Shown piece after piece: positions 1-8,478 of a stretch of DNA of 64,000 nt (positions are counted from its first letter, which is position 1; every line of letters starts with the position of its first letter). Source of the DNA: Planococcus sp. MSAK28401 (GTDB lineage: Bacteria; Bacillota; Bacilli; Bacillales_A; Planococcaceae); NCBI RefSeq assembly GCF_018283455.1, contig NZ_JAAMTH010000001.1:2771501-2835500 (forward strand), in the 5' to 3' direction. The position numbers and the translations under genes are program-made. Below the pieces are notes generated by a model. The model worked only from the letters and a program-made list of their open reading frames with translations, made no database searches and was not told where the DNA came from.

Positions 1-69
1 TATAGCACTCCCTCACTTTTTTCTCTATGCTGTTATTCTACTCAATTTTCTGTTAGTTGGCAAATCTAT

Positions 70-2211
70 TTATTGAACGACTTCCTCAACTGGCGGTGCG
101 TCTTTTCCGAGAACTGCCATCTCGAGAAGCTCAGCGACATCGTATGTGCCGACTTGCTCTTCGACTTCTTTCGCTTTCGTTCCATCTGAAAGCATCGTCA
201 AGCAATAAGGGCAGCCGGATGAAATCATCGTCGGGCTTACTTCAAGCGCCTGCTCGGTGCGAGCCACGTTGACGCGGTGTCCGGCGTCTTCTTCCATCCA
301 CATGAGTCCGCCACCGGCTCCACAGCACATGCCGTCTTGGCGATTGCGAACCATTTCGACAAGTTCAACGCCTTCGATCGCTTTCAGGATTTCACGCGGT
401 GCATCGTATACATCGTTATAACGGCCGAGGTAGCAGGAATCATGGAAAGTGATTTTCTCGTTCACTGCATGCTGCGGTTTCAATTTCCCTTGCTGGACAA
501 GGTCAAAGAGCATTTCCGTATGATGATAGACTTCTGCTTCAAAGCCAAAGTCCGGGTATTCATTTTTGAAGATATTGTAGGCATGCGGATCAATTGTAAC
601 GATTTTCGTCACGCCCGCTTTTTCGAATTCTTTAATATTGGCAGTCGCGAGCTCCTGGAACAGGAATTCGTTCCCGAGGCGACGCGGCGTATCGCCGGAG
701 TTCTTTTCTTTATTGCCGAGAATTGCGAATTTGACGCCCGCTTCGTTCATCAAACGTGCAAAGGAAAGCGCGATTTTCTGTGAGCGGCTGTCGAATGACC
801 CCATCGAACCGACCCAGAACAAATACTCAAACTCTTCTCCGGCTTTGCTGACTTCTTTGACCGTTGGGATCGAGATATCTGGGCGAGCATCTCTCCAGTT
901 CTCTTTTTCTTTGCGGTTCAAGCCCCATGGATTGCCTTGCTTTTCGATGTTGGTCATCGCGCGCTGGGCATCTTTATCCATTTTCCCTTCAGTCATAACC
1001 AGGTAACGGCGGAGGTCGATGATTTTGTCGACGTGTTCGTTCATGACCGGGCATTGGTCTTCACAGTTGCGGCAAGTTGTACAAGCCCAAATTTCTTCTT
1101 CTGTGATAACGTCGCCGATCAAGCTCGGGCTGTAAAGTTCATCGATTGAGATGCCTTCAGCGCCGGCAGCCATCGCCAATTGGTTTCCTTGCGTATTGCT
1201 GAATGCCATAGCTGGCACCCATGGTTTTTTCTGAGTCATGACAGCACCCGTGTTCGTCAGGTTGTCACGTAGTTTCGTGATCAGGTCCATCGGCGATAGC
1301 ATTTTGCCGGTTCCGGTGGCTGGGCACATATTCGTGCAGCGTCCGCATTCTACACAAGCGTAGAAATCGATCATTTGGGCTTGCGTGAAATCCGTGATTT
1401 TGCCGACTCCGAATGTCGGCATCGCGTCTGGATCTTCTTCGTTTTCCTCTTCCATATCCTCAAAATTGATCGGCTTCAAGCGGCCGACATGATCCAAACG
1501 GTGGAACCATGTGTTGACCGGCCCGAAAATCAAGTGAGCGTGCTTTGATTGCGGGACATAAACCAAGAATGTTAATAGGAACAATAGATGCGCCCACCAC
1601 ATAATGTAGAAGATAGTTACTGCAGCTGCTTCAGGAAGCCAAGCGAAGGCCGCTCCGATGACGCTTGCGACAGGTTCTGTCCGAGCCCCTTCATGACCGT
1701 GCCAGATCATGTTCATGCCGTTCCCGACAAGAACTGTCACCATCAAGCCACCGATAAAAATCAAGACAAGCCCGGATTTCCAGCCGCGCTTCAAGCGGAC
1801 CAATTTTTCAATATAGCGTCTGTAGAACGCCCAGACGACAGCTACCAGAATCGTCAACGTGACGAATTCCTGGAACAATGTGAATGCCGGATACAATGGG
1901 CCAAGCGGCAAATGCGAATCAGGCGATAAGCCTTTGATGATGAAATCGATGGCACTCGCTTGCACGAGCAGGAAGCCATAGAAGAACATCACATGTATCG
2001 CGCCGCTCTTTTTATCTTTCAATAATTTCTTTTGGCCAAATACGTTGACCATTACTTTGCGAACCCGTTCATTGAAATTTTCTTCAAATTCTACTTTTTT
2101 GCCGAGCTTGATGTAATCATAGCGTGACTTCAGCAAGTAGATGAACAAGTATATGGCGTAAGCGGTTACAAGTATAAATAAAACCCAGTTAGCGATGAGC
2201 AAAAACTCCAT
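70..2211 (-). CDS. fadF: FadF-type membrane iron-sulfur oxidoreductase
   Basis: Predicted electron-transfer protein of fatty-acid beta-oxidation (B. subtilis FadF/YwjF, about 705 aa; this one has 713). The N-terminal third has about five or six membrane segments like a nitrate-reductase gamma/HdrE subunit. Two 4Fe-4S ferredoxin clusters follow, CVECGRCTNMCP near residue 290 and CTTCRNCEDQCP near 385. The C-terminal part carries heterodisulfide-reductase-type cysteine motifs (DSCYLGRYND, MCCGAGGG, GCPYC). This layout fits passing electrons from acyl-CoA dehydrogenase/ETF to the membrane quinone pool; the partner proteins are not in the window. The start has AAGGGGGG a short distance upstream. 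It is a single-gene unit here, and a FadR-like operator overlaps its promoter. Identification is firm; the electron acceptor is inferred. Confidence 0.93.
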   Translation of the reverse strand: MEFLLIANWVLFILVTAYAIYLFIYLLKSRYDYIKLGKKVEFEENFNERVRKVMVNVFGQKKLLKDKKSGAIHVMFFYGFLLVQASAIDFIIKGLSPDSHLPLGPLYPAFTLFQEFVTLTILVAVVWAFYRRYIEKLVRLKRGWKSGLVLIFIGGLMVTVLVGNGMNMIWHGHEGARTEPVASVIGAAFAWLPEAAAVTIFYIMWWAHLLFLLTFLVYVPQSKHAHLIFGPVNTWFHRLDHVGRLKPINFEDMEEENEEDPDAMPTFGVGKITDFTQAQMIDFYACVECGRCTNMCPATGTGKMLSPMDLITKLRDNLTNTGAVMTQKKPWVPAMAFSNTQGNQLAMAAGAEGISIDELYSPSLIGDVITEEEIWACTTCRNCEDQCPVMNEHVDKIIDLRRYLVMTEGKMDKDAQRAMTNIEKQGNPWGLNRKEKENWRDARPDISIPTVKEVSKAGEEFEYLFWVGSMGSFDSRSQKIALSFARLMNEAGVKFAILGNKEKNSGDTPRRLGNEFLFQELATANIKEFEKAGVTKIVTIDPHAYNIFKNEYPDFGFEAEVYHHTEMLFDLVQQGKLKPQHAVNEKITFHDSCYLGRYNDVYDAPREILKAIEGVELVEMVRNRQDGMCCGAGGGLMWMEEDAGHRVNVARTEQALEVSPTMISSGCPYCLTMLSDGTKAKEVEEQVGTYDVAELLEMAVLGKDAPPVEEVVQ

Positions 2212-2299
2212 CGTGTAGTCCCCCCTTGTTGAATGTGTAAATCCCCGATTCTACTCCAAAGTTTACGTGAACTGCGGCAGAATGTCGATACTATGTTCT

Positions 2300-2328
2300 A
2301 GTTTAAAAGTGAATGAGCATTCAGTCAA
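2300..2328 (-). promoter_or_regulatory. fadF promoter with overlapping FadR-type operator
   Basis: Reading the minus strand, TTGACT (2328-2323), a 17-base spacer and TAAACT (2305-2300) form a sigma-A-like promoter about 90 bases before fadF. The 18-base near-palindrome TGAATGAGCATTCAGTCA (2310-2327, plus strand) covers the -35 box and half the spacer. It closely matches the FadR operator known in B. subtilis (TGAATGA-N4-TCATTCA type), and fadF belongs to the FadR regulon there. Repression relieved by long-chain acyl-CoA is therefore expected. Confidence 0.78.
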
Positions 2329-2485
2329 TAGAAATCTATAGCCTTTCCGAAATATAATTTCCAATAACTGATATTCCACGCGCCCCTGCTGCTTTCCTGC
2401 ACACCGAAACAATTGAGACCGCTATCTTTCGCCTGCTTTTTCCGAGAAATGCTTCTTTACACCATTCGCCAATTTCTTTTCTCCA

Positions 2486-2510
2486 CAAAAAAACCGCCGG
2501 ATAGGCGGTT
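2486..2510 (-). terminator. terminator of the cobalamin salvage operon
   Basis: On the minus strand AACCGCC-TATCC-GGCGGTT is followed by a T run. The hairpin begins at the cblS stop codon and closes the whole btu-cob operon. Confidence 0.85.
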
Positions 2511-3184
2511 CATTCAATCAATTCGCGAAAATATTTTCCGAATAGGCGCTTTGCTTCCTCTACTTTGTATTTGTTGACACCAATCAACAAACAAGTTGCA
2601 GGGCCGCCTGAATCTTCTTTGGAAATTCCTTGGGCAAGTGGCATTGGCAGGCCGAACAGTTTTGCTGCTTCCCGCTCGATCCCTCCTGATCCAATCGGCC
2701 AGATACGCTCGATTTGATCATGGTCGAGTGCGTTTTTGACGATTCGCAAATCGGCAATCCGTTCGGGATGAGTTATGACCGCTTCCCCGACAAGCGGTTC
2801 TCCGTAGATGAACCATTCGAGCTCATGCGGATCAGTGAGCTCGTGAAGCTTTCGCCCGATAATGGTTACCGCTAGCGCCGATTGCAGCGTCTCGATATTG
2901 CTTTCCGTGCTTCCTGACACCGGCGGCACCGGCATATCGAGCTCAGAAAATAATTGCGTGATCCCCGAGACATAACGCGGCCATTGAAGCTCTCCGCTGA
3001 AATTATGGAGCAAGATGGCAATCGCTTCCCCTCCAGCCGCCCATTGTTCAACCAATGCGACACGCGCGGCAAACTTCGCGGCGATTTCATCCGGAACGTG
3101 CACAATGTCGTGCGGCTTCTCCCCGATTGCCGCAGAATTATCCGTCGTGATGACCAACCCATCCACCATCAATGCGTTGCGCAT
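2510..3184 (-). CDS. cblS: alpha-ribazole kinase CblS (PurM/AIR-synthase-like)
   Basis: Probable alpha-ribazole kinase, phosphorylating imported alpha-ribazole to the phosphate that CobS needs. The 224-aa protein shows PurM/ThiL-superfamily features: an N-terminal DGLVITTDNSAAIG, KPHDIVHVP, and the GSTESN...AVTIIGR strand corresponding to the GGDTE...TVIG core of ThiL. CblS of Listeria and Geobacillus belongs to this fold and sits beside the transporter CblT, exactly as here. The stop codon of cblT overlaps this ATG (TGATG), so translation is coupled; AGGAG lies nine bases upstream. A TTG one codon earlier is an alternative start. Last gene of the operon. The assignment rests on fold signature and context rather than on a recalled full alignment. 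Confidence 0.72.
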   Translation of the reverse strand: MRNALMVDGLVITTDNSAAIGEKPHDIVHVPDEIAAKFAARVALVEQWAAGGEAIAILLHNFSGELQWPRYVSGITQLFSELDMPVPPVSGSTESNIETLQSALAVTIIGRKLHELTDPHELEWFIYGEPLVGEAVITHPERIADLRIVKNALDHDQIERIWPIGSGGIEREAAKLFGLPMPLAQGISKEDSGGPATCLLIGVNKYKVEEAKRLFGKYFRELIE

Positions 3185-3657
3185 CAAGCTAATCTCCTGG
3201 CAGCTTGAGTGATGAACGGGGCGACAAGTGCAGCGGCTGCGGCATTAATCGATGCGGCCAGCAGTAATCCCGGGACTGATGCATAGAAAAAGGCAGGAGA
3301 TAATAGGAAATAAAACGGCACGGCCGCCAATACGCCGTTCCCGATAATGAATGCTCCCCATTTCCACCAGTTCTTGCCATTGCTATGCAGTTTCGCAAAC
3401 AGCCAGACGACCGCAAACATTTCAAGCGCGATCAATAAATGAAACGGGCCGAGCGGCATCCCGCCAAACAAAGCCGATAACAGATGGCCCGCTGCGGCGA
3501 CAAAACCGGCAAGTGGTGCCACGAGAAACAGCGCGGCAATAAGCGCCGGCATGGCATCAAGTGCAATTGACGCGATGCCGAGCGGAATTTTCACCATGCC
3601 GCCGATTGCGGACAAGCTGATAAAAATAGCGGCCAGGGCAATGTGCTGCGTCTTCAT
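3184..3657 (-). CDS. cblT: alpha-ribazole transporter CblT (ECF S-component-like)
   Basis: A 157-aa hydrophobic protein with about five or six membrane segments and the small-residue-rich pattern of ECF-transporter substrate-binding (S) subunits (for example LDAMPALIAALFLVAPLAGF). Its position directly before a PurM-like kinase inside a corrinoid operon matches the CblT-CblS alpha-ribazole salvage pair. It would bring alpha-ribazole into the cell, supplying the lower ligand without de novo CobT activity. No ECF ATPase or T-subunit gene lies nearby, so it would use shared energising subunits or act alone. GGAGG sits eight bases before the ATG, two bases after the pduO stop. Substrate is inferred from context. 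Confidence 0.72.
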   Translation of the reverse strand: MKTQHIALAAIFISLSAIGGMVKIPLGIASIALDAMPALIAALFLVAPLAGFVAAAGHLLSALFGGMPLGPFHLLIALEMFAVVWLFAKLHSNGKNWWKWGAFIIGNGVLAAVPFYFLLSPAFFYASVPGLLLAASINAAAAALVAPFITQAARRLA

Positions 3658-3659
3658 TG

Positions 3660-4250
3660 TTATTCCTCCCGCTTTTTCGAACGCCCGCCGTTCTTGAAGA
3701 CTTTGGCGCTGCGCACATATTCATTGTCCGCTACATCCATTCGCGAATTGGCAACGCGTGCTGCCGCAAAAAGATAATCGGACAAACGGTTCAAATAACG
3801 CTGGATGACCGCTGGGAATTCTTCGCCGGTTTTTGCCAGGCTTACGGTCTGGCGCTCTGCGCGGCGTGTAATCGTACGTGCGATATGCAAAGTTGCTGCA
3901 GCCGGTGTGCCTCCTGGAAGAATGAAACGCTCAAGAAGCGGCGGTTCGTCCATCAATACATCGATGCGCTGTTCCAGCTGTTCAACCGATTCCTCATTCG
4001 TCTTGTATTGGGGCGTGTTGCGGACATCAGCCAAGTCGCCGCCGCAATCGAACAGCTCATTTTGGATCGTCTGCAAATCTTCCAATAAATCGGCGAACAC
4101 ATCGCGGTCGAGTTCTGTCATCGCTTTTCCGATAAAGGAATTCACCTCATCGATTGTCCCGTATGCTTCCACGCGCGGATCGTCTTTGTCCGTCCGCCCC
4201 CCAATTAATCCTGTCTGCCCTTTATCCCCGGTTTTCGTGTAGATATTCAT
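3660..4250 (-). CDS. pduO: PduO-type cob(I)alamin adenosyltransferase
   Basis: Transfers the adenosyl group of ATP to reduced corrinoid, giving adenosylcobalamin or adenosylcobinamide. The 196-aa protein begins MNIYTKTGDKGQTGLIGG, the family's ATP-binding N-terminus, and has the later FILPGG and RTITRRAER motifs with the conserved arginines. I chose the ATG at 4250 because AAAGGAGA lies just upstream and the family starts at this point; an open frame continues 42 codons further but would run deep into the preceding gene. It overlaps the upstream CobU-like gene by 29 bases. Adenosylation is needed before CobU acts, and CbiZ also works best on adenosylated corrinoids, so it fits the operon. Confidence 0.93.
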   Translation of the reverse strand: MNIYTKTGDKGQTGLIGGRTDKDDPRVEAYGTIDEVNSFIGKAMTELDRDVFADLLEDLQTIQNELFDCGGDLADVRNTPQYKTNEESVEQLEQRIDVLMDEPPLLERFILPGGTPAAATLHIARTITRRAERQTVSLAKTGEEFPAVIQRYLNRLSDYLFAAARVANSRMDVADNEYVRSAKVFKNGGRSKKREE

Positions 4251-4641
4251 CTCGACCATCTCCTTTGATTGTTTGTGGAATACCGTACCAAATGCGTGTG
4301 ATGTGCTGCGCTTTGCCAAATAAATACTGATAGCTGCGGCCTGTGACATCGCGCCATTCACGCTCAAGCGGATCAATCGGCACGATGCCGCGGCTGATGT
4401 CGGTCAAAATCCAGATGCGTTCGCCGGCGCTTTCCGCAAGTTCACGGATCGCCGCTAATATGTCCTGTTCCGGGCATTGTTGTTCCAGCTGTTTGCGGAT
4501 CCATTGCTCCAATCCGGCGATCACCGCCTGCTCACCCGGCTTCGGAAGTTCACCTTCGAGCCAAATGCTTACATCCAGTTTCATCTGTTCTTTTACATAC
4601 TTGCGTTTGCCGTTAAAGGCTCCGCCGAATACGATACGCAT
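4222..4641 (-). CDS. short CobU-like protein, degenerate P-loop
   Basis: A 139-aa relative of CobU, which normally has about 180 aa. The C-terminal half (DISRGIVPIDPLEREWRDV and GIPQTIK) matches the end of CobU, where GIVP and the R-D-G stretch are typical. The N-terminus MRIVFGGAFNGKRKYVKEQ aligns with the GGxRSGKS P-loop, but the Ser/Thr after GK is Arg, and the middle part containing the GTP/GMP-linked histidine region is missing. A complete cobU lies two genes upstream, so this is an extra copy. It has a good Shine-Dalgarno (AAGGAGG) and overlaps cobC by 49 bases, so it is probably translated. Loss of the kinase function is an inference; a structural or regulatory role is possible. Confidence 0.65.
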   Translation of the reverse strand: MRIVFGGAFNGKRKYVKEQMKLDVSIWLEGELPKPGEQAVIAGLEQWIRKQLEQQCPEQDILAAIRELAESAGERIWILTDISRGIVPIDPLEREWRDVTGRSYQYLFGKAQHITRIWYGIPQTIKGDGRDEYLHENRG

Positions 4642-5177
4642 GGATGCCCCTCCTTATACGCCGATTTGCTCGCCCATGTGATGGTATAACAAAACCCATG
4701 TGCTGCTTGCTGGGAAAAGAAGTGCTGTGTGTTTGCTTTGGATAAAATGTAACGAATCGGGCCCCCGTGAGTGACAACCGTAAAGTCTCCTGTTTCGGAA
4801 AAAGCTTCTATTGCCCGGTCGACCCGTTCCGCCAGTTGCGGTAAACTCTCCCCGTTCGGCGGCTGTACTGACTCAGGATCATCAATCCAATTGCGGTAGC
4901 GTTCATTACTTCGCAAGTCATCATACGTCATATTTTCCCAATCACCGAAATTCAGTTCCCTCAAATTGAAATCGGCCTTATAACAGGCATTTGGAAACAG
5001 AATATGCGCTGTCTGCCTGCAGCGCAGCAAATCGCTTCCCCATATGCATCTAATGCCATAATCCGGCTTTATTTCGAACGGCAAAATCGGTTCATCAGTC
5101 CAGCCGATATATGCTTTCCGCAGATTCCCAGCGGTCGGCGCGTGACGGATCAAACGAAGAACAAAAGCATTCCCCAT
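4593..5177 (-). CDS. cobC: alpha-ribazole phosphatase CobC (histidine phosphatase family)
   Basis: Histidine-phosphatase family protein of 194 aa with the phosphohistidine motif LRLIRHAPTAGN near the N-terminus and the second catalytic histidine in VVTHGGPIRYIL. In corrinoid assembly CobC removes the 5'-phosphate left after CobS joins adenosyl-GDP-cobinamide with alpha-ribazole phosphate. The start at 5177 follows GGAG with eight-base spacing and overlaps the end of cobS by 28 bases; an upstream frame extension to 5252 lacks family similarity. Histidine phosphatases are broad, so the corrinoid role comes from the operon, which contains every other loop-assembly step. Confidence 0.82.
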   Translation of the reverse strand: MGNAFVLRLIRHAPTAGNLRKAYIGWTDEPILPFEIKPDYGIRCIWGSDLLRCRQTAHILFPNACYKADFNLRELNFGDWENMTYDDLRSNERYRNWIDDPESVQPPNGESLPQLAERVDRAIEAFSETGDFTVVTHGGPIRYILSKANTQHFFSQQAAHGFCYTITWASKSAYKEGHPCVSYSAEPLTANASM

Positions 5178-5920
5178 AACAACAGCTCCATTCCTTCTAC
5201 GTATGCCCCAAGCAAATCGCCCGTGACACCGCCGAAATTCTTGTCGCTCCATTTTTTATAAACCAATGTCGCAATGGTCGCAACAGCCGAAAAGCCGAGC
5301 GCCACTGCCCAACCACAAAATATGAATAAGGCGGCGAGCACAATCAGCGACCAGGCGAACATTGCTGACAAGATTGTTCTGCGGTCCATCAAGCGCTGGA
5401 AATAAGCCGCAAGTCCATCTGTTTTCGCTGGCTTTGCAGTAGCTGACAATATGGACAGCCCAATTCGGCTGATGACCGGCACCACGGAAAGGGCAAACAG
5501 TGAAATGGTTGAAATCAGTTCAGCAAGCAGAATGATCTTGCCGACGATTGCAAAAATCAGCACCATCGCCCCGAATGCGCCAATTCGCGGGTCTCCCAAG
5601 ATTTCAAGGCGCTTCGTCTTATTCTGGTATGAAAAATAAGCATCGCCTGTGTCCGCCAGCCCGTCCAAATGCAAGCCCCCGGTTATCGCCCACAATAACG
5701 AAGCCAGCAAAAACGCAATCATTAAAGGGCCGATATCGGTGGTTTCCTGCATTAGCCAGATCACGGCTGAAGCCATTGCCCCTGCCACTAATCCGACCAC
5801 AGGCAACAAGCTGTACATTGCCGTTACTTGCGGCTTTTTTATTGAAATCTCTTTATGTACCGGAATGGATGAGAAGAATTGAAACGCGAGCAGCAAGCCC
5901 CCAAGCGTTCGATTCGCCAT
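5150..5920 (-). CDS. cobS: adenosylcobinamide-GDP ribazoletransferase CobS
   Basis: Membrane enzyme that joins adenosyl-GDP-cobinamide to alpha-ribazole (5'-phosphate) to give adenosylcobalamin (phosphate). The 256-aa product has about six membrane segments, the GGLHLDGLADTGDA acidic motif expected to bind Mg2+, and NFGGVTGDLLGA near the C-terminus, both typical of CobS. The start MANRTLGG at 5920 has AAGGTG six bases upstream; an ATG two codons earlier (5926) is nearly as good. cobU ends only a few bases before. It converges the two branches of the operon: activated cobinamide from CbiB/CobU and alpha-ribazole phosphate from CblT/CblS. Confidence 0.93.
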   Translation of the reverse strand: MANRTLGGLLLAFQFFSSIPVHKEISIKKPQVTAMYSLLPVVGLVAGAMASAVIWLMQETTDIGPLMIAFLLASLLWAITGGLHLDGLADTGDAYFSYQNKTKRLEILGDPRIGAFGAMVLIFAIVGKIILLAELISTISLFALSVVPVISRIGLSILSATAKPAKTDGLAAYFQRLMDRRTILSAMFAWSLIVLAALFIFCGWAVALGFSAVATIATLVYKKWSDKNFGGVTGDLLGAYVEGMELLLWGMLLFFV

Positions 5921-5931
5921 CCGCATCACCT

Positions 5932-6480
5932 TCACTTTCTTCGAATTGCAAGGCCGTTCTCCATTTCGATTGCATAGTCTGCACGGCTTGCGAGCCATTG
6001 GTGAATCTTTCCGAGCCACTGCTGATAACTCTGGTCGACAAGCGGTTCATCCAGTAATTCATTGGAAACGATGGCAAAATAAGCGGCTTTTGCACGGATC
6101 GAATCGATGGTGTGTTTTAGCTCATGCCATTTCTGCTCCATGCATCCGGGCGTATCAGCACATGAACTGCCTTGCTCAAACCCTTCATAAAGTTCATTTG
6201 CCAGCCAGGTGGTGACGCAATCCCATAGTACTGCGTCATTTTGCTGAATAAGCGGCAATACTCCAGATAATTGCTGAGGCTGTTCAATTGTCCACCATCC
6301 GTCTTGTGCACGATCCTTGCGGTGGCGTGTGATGCGTTCAGCCATTTCGGGGTCACGTGCGATGCCGCTGGCAATATATACATTGCGTTCACCTTTCGCC
6401 TGCCGGACAAGCGTTTCAGCATACGCGCTTTTGCCGCTGCGCACACCTCCAGATATGAATATTAATTGTCCTGGAACCAT
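5932..6480 (-). CDS. cobU: adenosylcobinamide kinase/guanylyltransferase CobU
   Basis: Bifunctional enzyme that phosphorylates adenosylcobinamide and transfers GMP from GTP to it. The 182-aa protein begins LIFISGGVRSGKSAYAETL, a canonical CobU P-loop, followed by YIASGIARDPEMAERITRHR, with the histidine of the guanylylation site, and VLWDCVTTWLANEL, the Walker-B-like strand. The start at 6480 follows AAAGGAG with eight-base spacing; an extension to 6543 lies in the preceding gene and is not family-like. It overlaps cobD by 19 bases. The C-terminal GIVP segment is less obvious here than in the short paralogue at 4222-4641, where it is intact. Confidence 0.92.
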   Translation of the reverse strand: MVPGQLIFISGGVRSGKSAYAETLVRQAKGERNVYIASGIARDPEMAERITRHRKDRAQDGWWTIEQPQQLSGVLPLIQQNDAVLWDCVTTWLANELYEGFEQGSSCADTPGCMEQKWHELKHTIDSIRAKAAYFAIVSNELLDEPLVDQSYQQWLGKIHQWLASRADYAIEMENGLAIRRK

Positions 6481-7538
6481 TGGTGCATCTCCTTTCTCAA
6501 CCGTTCCATTGCTGAGCCGCTTTTCATGCCGATGCGAAACCATTCGCCGTCCATTCCTTTAAATGAATAGGTATGGCGCAAGACCATCCCCGCTTCTAGC
6601 ATTGCGTGGAAGAACTGTTCTGAACGCTTAGGGTCCGGCAGTTGAAAACATAGAAAGTTTGCGGCTGAAGGCACAAACGGGCAGCCCGTCATCTCAAGAT
6701 AAGCTTCCATTTTTGCGCGTTCACTTGCCGCTGCAGCAATTACCTGCGCCCGATAAGACTCTTCAGAAAAACAGCGTGCCCCCGCCGCGGCCGCTAAACC
6801 GTTGACATTCCAATGGGCCGCAGCGCCTGTCAATTCACGGATGACACTGGACTTGGCAATGACGTAGCCAAGCCGAAGACCCGCAAGCGCATACATTTTG
6901 GTCATCGACCGGACGATGATGACATGAGGATAACGCTCTAGCAGCGGAATGAACGAAGCGTGTTCACCGATAAAATCAATAAACGCTTCATCGATGACCA
7001 GCTCACACTTTCCTGTGCAAAACGCGGCGATTTCTTCGAGTTCTGCCAAGTCCAGTAAGCGCCCGGTCGGATTATGCGGATTGCATAAATACAATGCAGC
7101 GCAATTGGCCACCTGTTCTTTTACGTCTTTCAGCAGCAATTTCCAATTATCTCTTACTTTCAAATTAATTTCCAATATATGGACATTTTCGGATTCCAAG
7201 GTGCTTCGGTATTCAGAAAACGCCGGTTCTATCAGCATTACCTTTTTGCCGCTGTAACGCTTGGCAAGCCAGGTAAAGACTTCCGCAGCACCATTTCCAG
7301 CAGCAAGCTGCTCTTTTTCGACGCCGTGGTATTTTGCTGCCGCCGAACGGAACGGCTCTGCTTGCGGATCTGGGTACGAACTGAGCAAATCGAAAAAATC
7401 TCCCCATCGCTCTTTTAAAAAAACGGGCGGCCCGAATGGATGAACATTTTCACTGAAATCGATCACTTCCGAAGGTTGATTATGCCCCGTTTGTTCATAG
7501 AGGCGGTGCGGGTTGGCGCCGTGTTCAGGTAATTTCAA
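6462..7538 (-). CDS. cobD: threonine-phosphate decarboxylase CobD (PLP-dependent)
   Basis: Class-I/II aminotransferase-fold protein of 358 aa that would decarboxylate L-threonine O-3-phosphate to (R)-1-amino-2-propanol phosphate, the linker joining corrin and nucleotide loop. It resembles histidinol-phosphate aminotransferase, with CNPHNPTGRLLDL, the Asp of VIDEAFIDF, and the PLP lysine in VRSMTKMYALAGLRLGY. The N-terminus HGANPHRLYEQTG and DFSENVHPFGPP (usually DFSxNxNPxGPP) is characteristic of CobD. Placement between cbiB, which consumes its product, and cobU supports CobD over HisC. It overlaps cbiB by 14 bases. Confidence 0.9.
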   Translation of the reverse strand: MKLPEHGANPHRLYEQTGHNQPSEVIDFSENVHPFGPPVFLKERWGDFFDLLSSYPDPQAEPFRSAAAKYHGVEKEQLAAGNGAAEVFTWLAKRYSGKKVMLIEPAFSEYRSTLESENVHILEINLKVRDNWKLLLKDVKEQVANCAALYLCNPHNPTGRLLDLAELEEIAAFCTGKCELVIDEAFIDFIGEHASFIPLLERYPHVIIVRSMTKMYALAGLRLGYVIAKSSVIRELTGAAAHWNVNGLAAAAGARCFSEESYRAQVIAAAASERAKMEAYLEMTGCPFVPSAANFLCFQLPDPKRSEQFFHAMLEAGMVLRHTYSFKGMDGEWFRIGMKSGSAMERLRKEMHQWFQDN

Positions 7539-8478
7539 GCAGGATTCCCCCTATCGCAATCAGCACGAAAAAACTGATCGCGGCAATATTCATTTGATTC
7601 ACCGCGCTTCTAATATGGGGTGCTTCGAGTTTGAACAATGGTTCGCCCATTTTAGCGCGGATCGACCGGACGCCTCCATAGAAGTTCACGCCGCCAAGTT
7701 CGATGCCGAGCTGCACGGCCGTTGCCGCTTCCAACCAGCCGCTGTTCGGGCTCGGATGTTTCCTGGCATCGCGCAGCCAGATCGACAGACGTTGTTTCAA
7801 CGGCATGCCGCTTTCGTTTCGGGTCAATAATATAATCAATAAGCCGGTCACGCGGCTCGGCACATAATTCAATACATCGTCGAATCTGGCAGAGGCGAAA
7901 CCGAAATCACGGAATTCTTCATTTTTATAGCCGACCATTGAATCGCATGTATTGACCGCTTTGTAGACCCATAACCCAGGCGCACCGAACAATAGCGCCC
8001 AAAACATCGGAGCGGTAATGCCATCGCTTGTATTTTCGGAAACCGTTTCGACGACACCGCGGGTAATGTCGCTTTCTCCCAAAGCTTCCGTATCGCGCCC
8101 GACAATCCATGACAGCTTGTTGCGGGCAAGCGCAAAATCGCCTTGAACGAGCGGCGCATAAACTTCTTCTGCAGCCTGCTTCAAGCTTTTCTGCGATAAG
8201 CCGGAAGCGATCAACAGCGCTTCGACTAAAATGCCGATCGCCGGATTGAACGAATAGGCAACAGCCACGACAGCAATCGTAACTGAAGCGACAATCGCCA
8301 CTACAATAAAAAGCATGACAAAGCCGTTGCGAAAAGCATATCGTGGTATATTCAGCCGTTTTTTCAACCCGTTGATCAAGGTGCCGATCCAGCGAACAGG
8401 ATGCGGCCATGTCGGCGGATCTCCGATTATTCGGTCGAGCAATAGGCCGATGCCGATGGCCAACACATGGTGGATCAT
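7525..8478 (-). CDS. cbiB: adenosylcobinamide-phosphate synthase CbiB
   Basis: Polytopic membrane enzyme of 317 aa that attaches aminopropanol (phosphate) to adenosylcobyric acid, forming adenosylcobinamide (phosphate). Family signs include LLLDRIIGDPPTWPHPVRWI at the N-terminus, the SWIVGRDTEAL and VVETVSENTSDGITAPMFW block in the middle, and NSGWLEAATAVQLGIELGG near the end. The chosen ATG at 8478 overlaps the preceding btuD-cbiZ stop by four bases (ATGA). CbiZ in the upstream gene makes cobyric acid, the CbiB substrate, so the order of genes follows the pathway. Confidence 0.94.
   Translation of the reverse strand: MIHHVLAIGIGLLLDRIIGDPPTWPHPVRWIGTLINGLKKRLNIPRYAFRNGFVMLFIVVAIVASVTIAVVAVAYSFNPAIGILVEALLIASGLSQKSLKQAAEEVYAPLVQGDFALARNKLSWIVGRDTEALGESDITRGVVETVSENTSDGITAPMFWALLFGAPGLWVYKAVNTCDSMVGYKNEEFRDFGFASARFDDVLNYVPSRVTGLLIILLTRNESGMPLKQRLSIWLRDARKHPSPNSGWLEAATAVQLGIELGGVNFYGGVRSIRAKMGEPLFKLEAPHIRSAVNQMNIAAISFFVLIAIGGILLEIT

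Noticed and set aside
277-783. A 168-codon open frame antisense to fadF
   Set aside because: It lies wholly within fadF on the opposite strand, has no ribosome binding site or recognisable motif, and is explained by codon bias of the real gene. The same applies to the many other long antisense frames, for example in argS, topB and the CNNM gene.
6949-7257. A gene antisense to cobD
   Set aside because: No ribosome binding site, no family similarity, and complete overlap with a well-supported gene.
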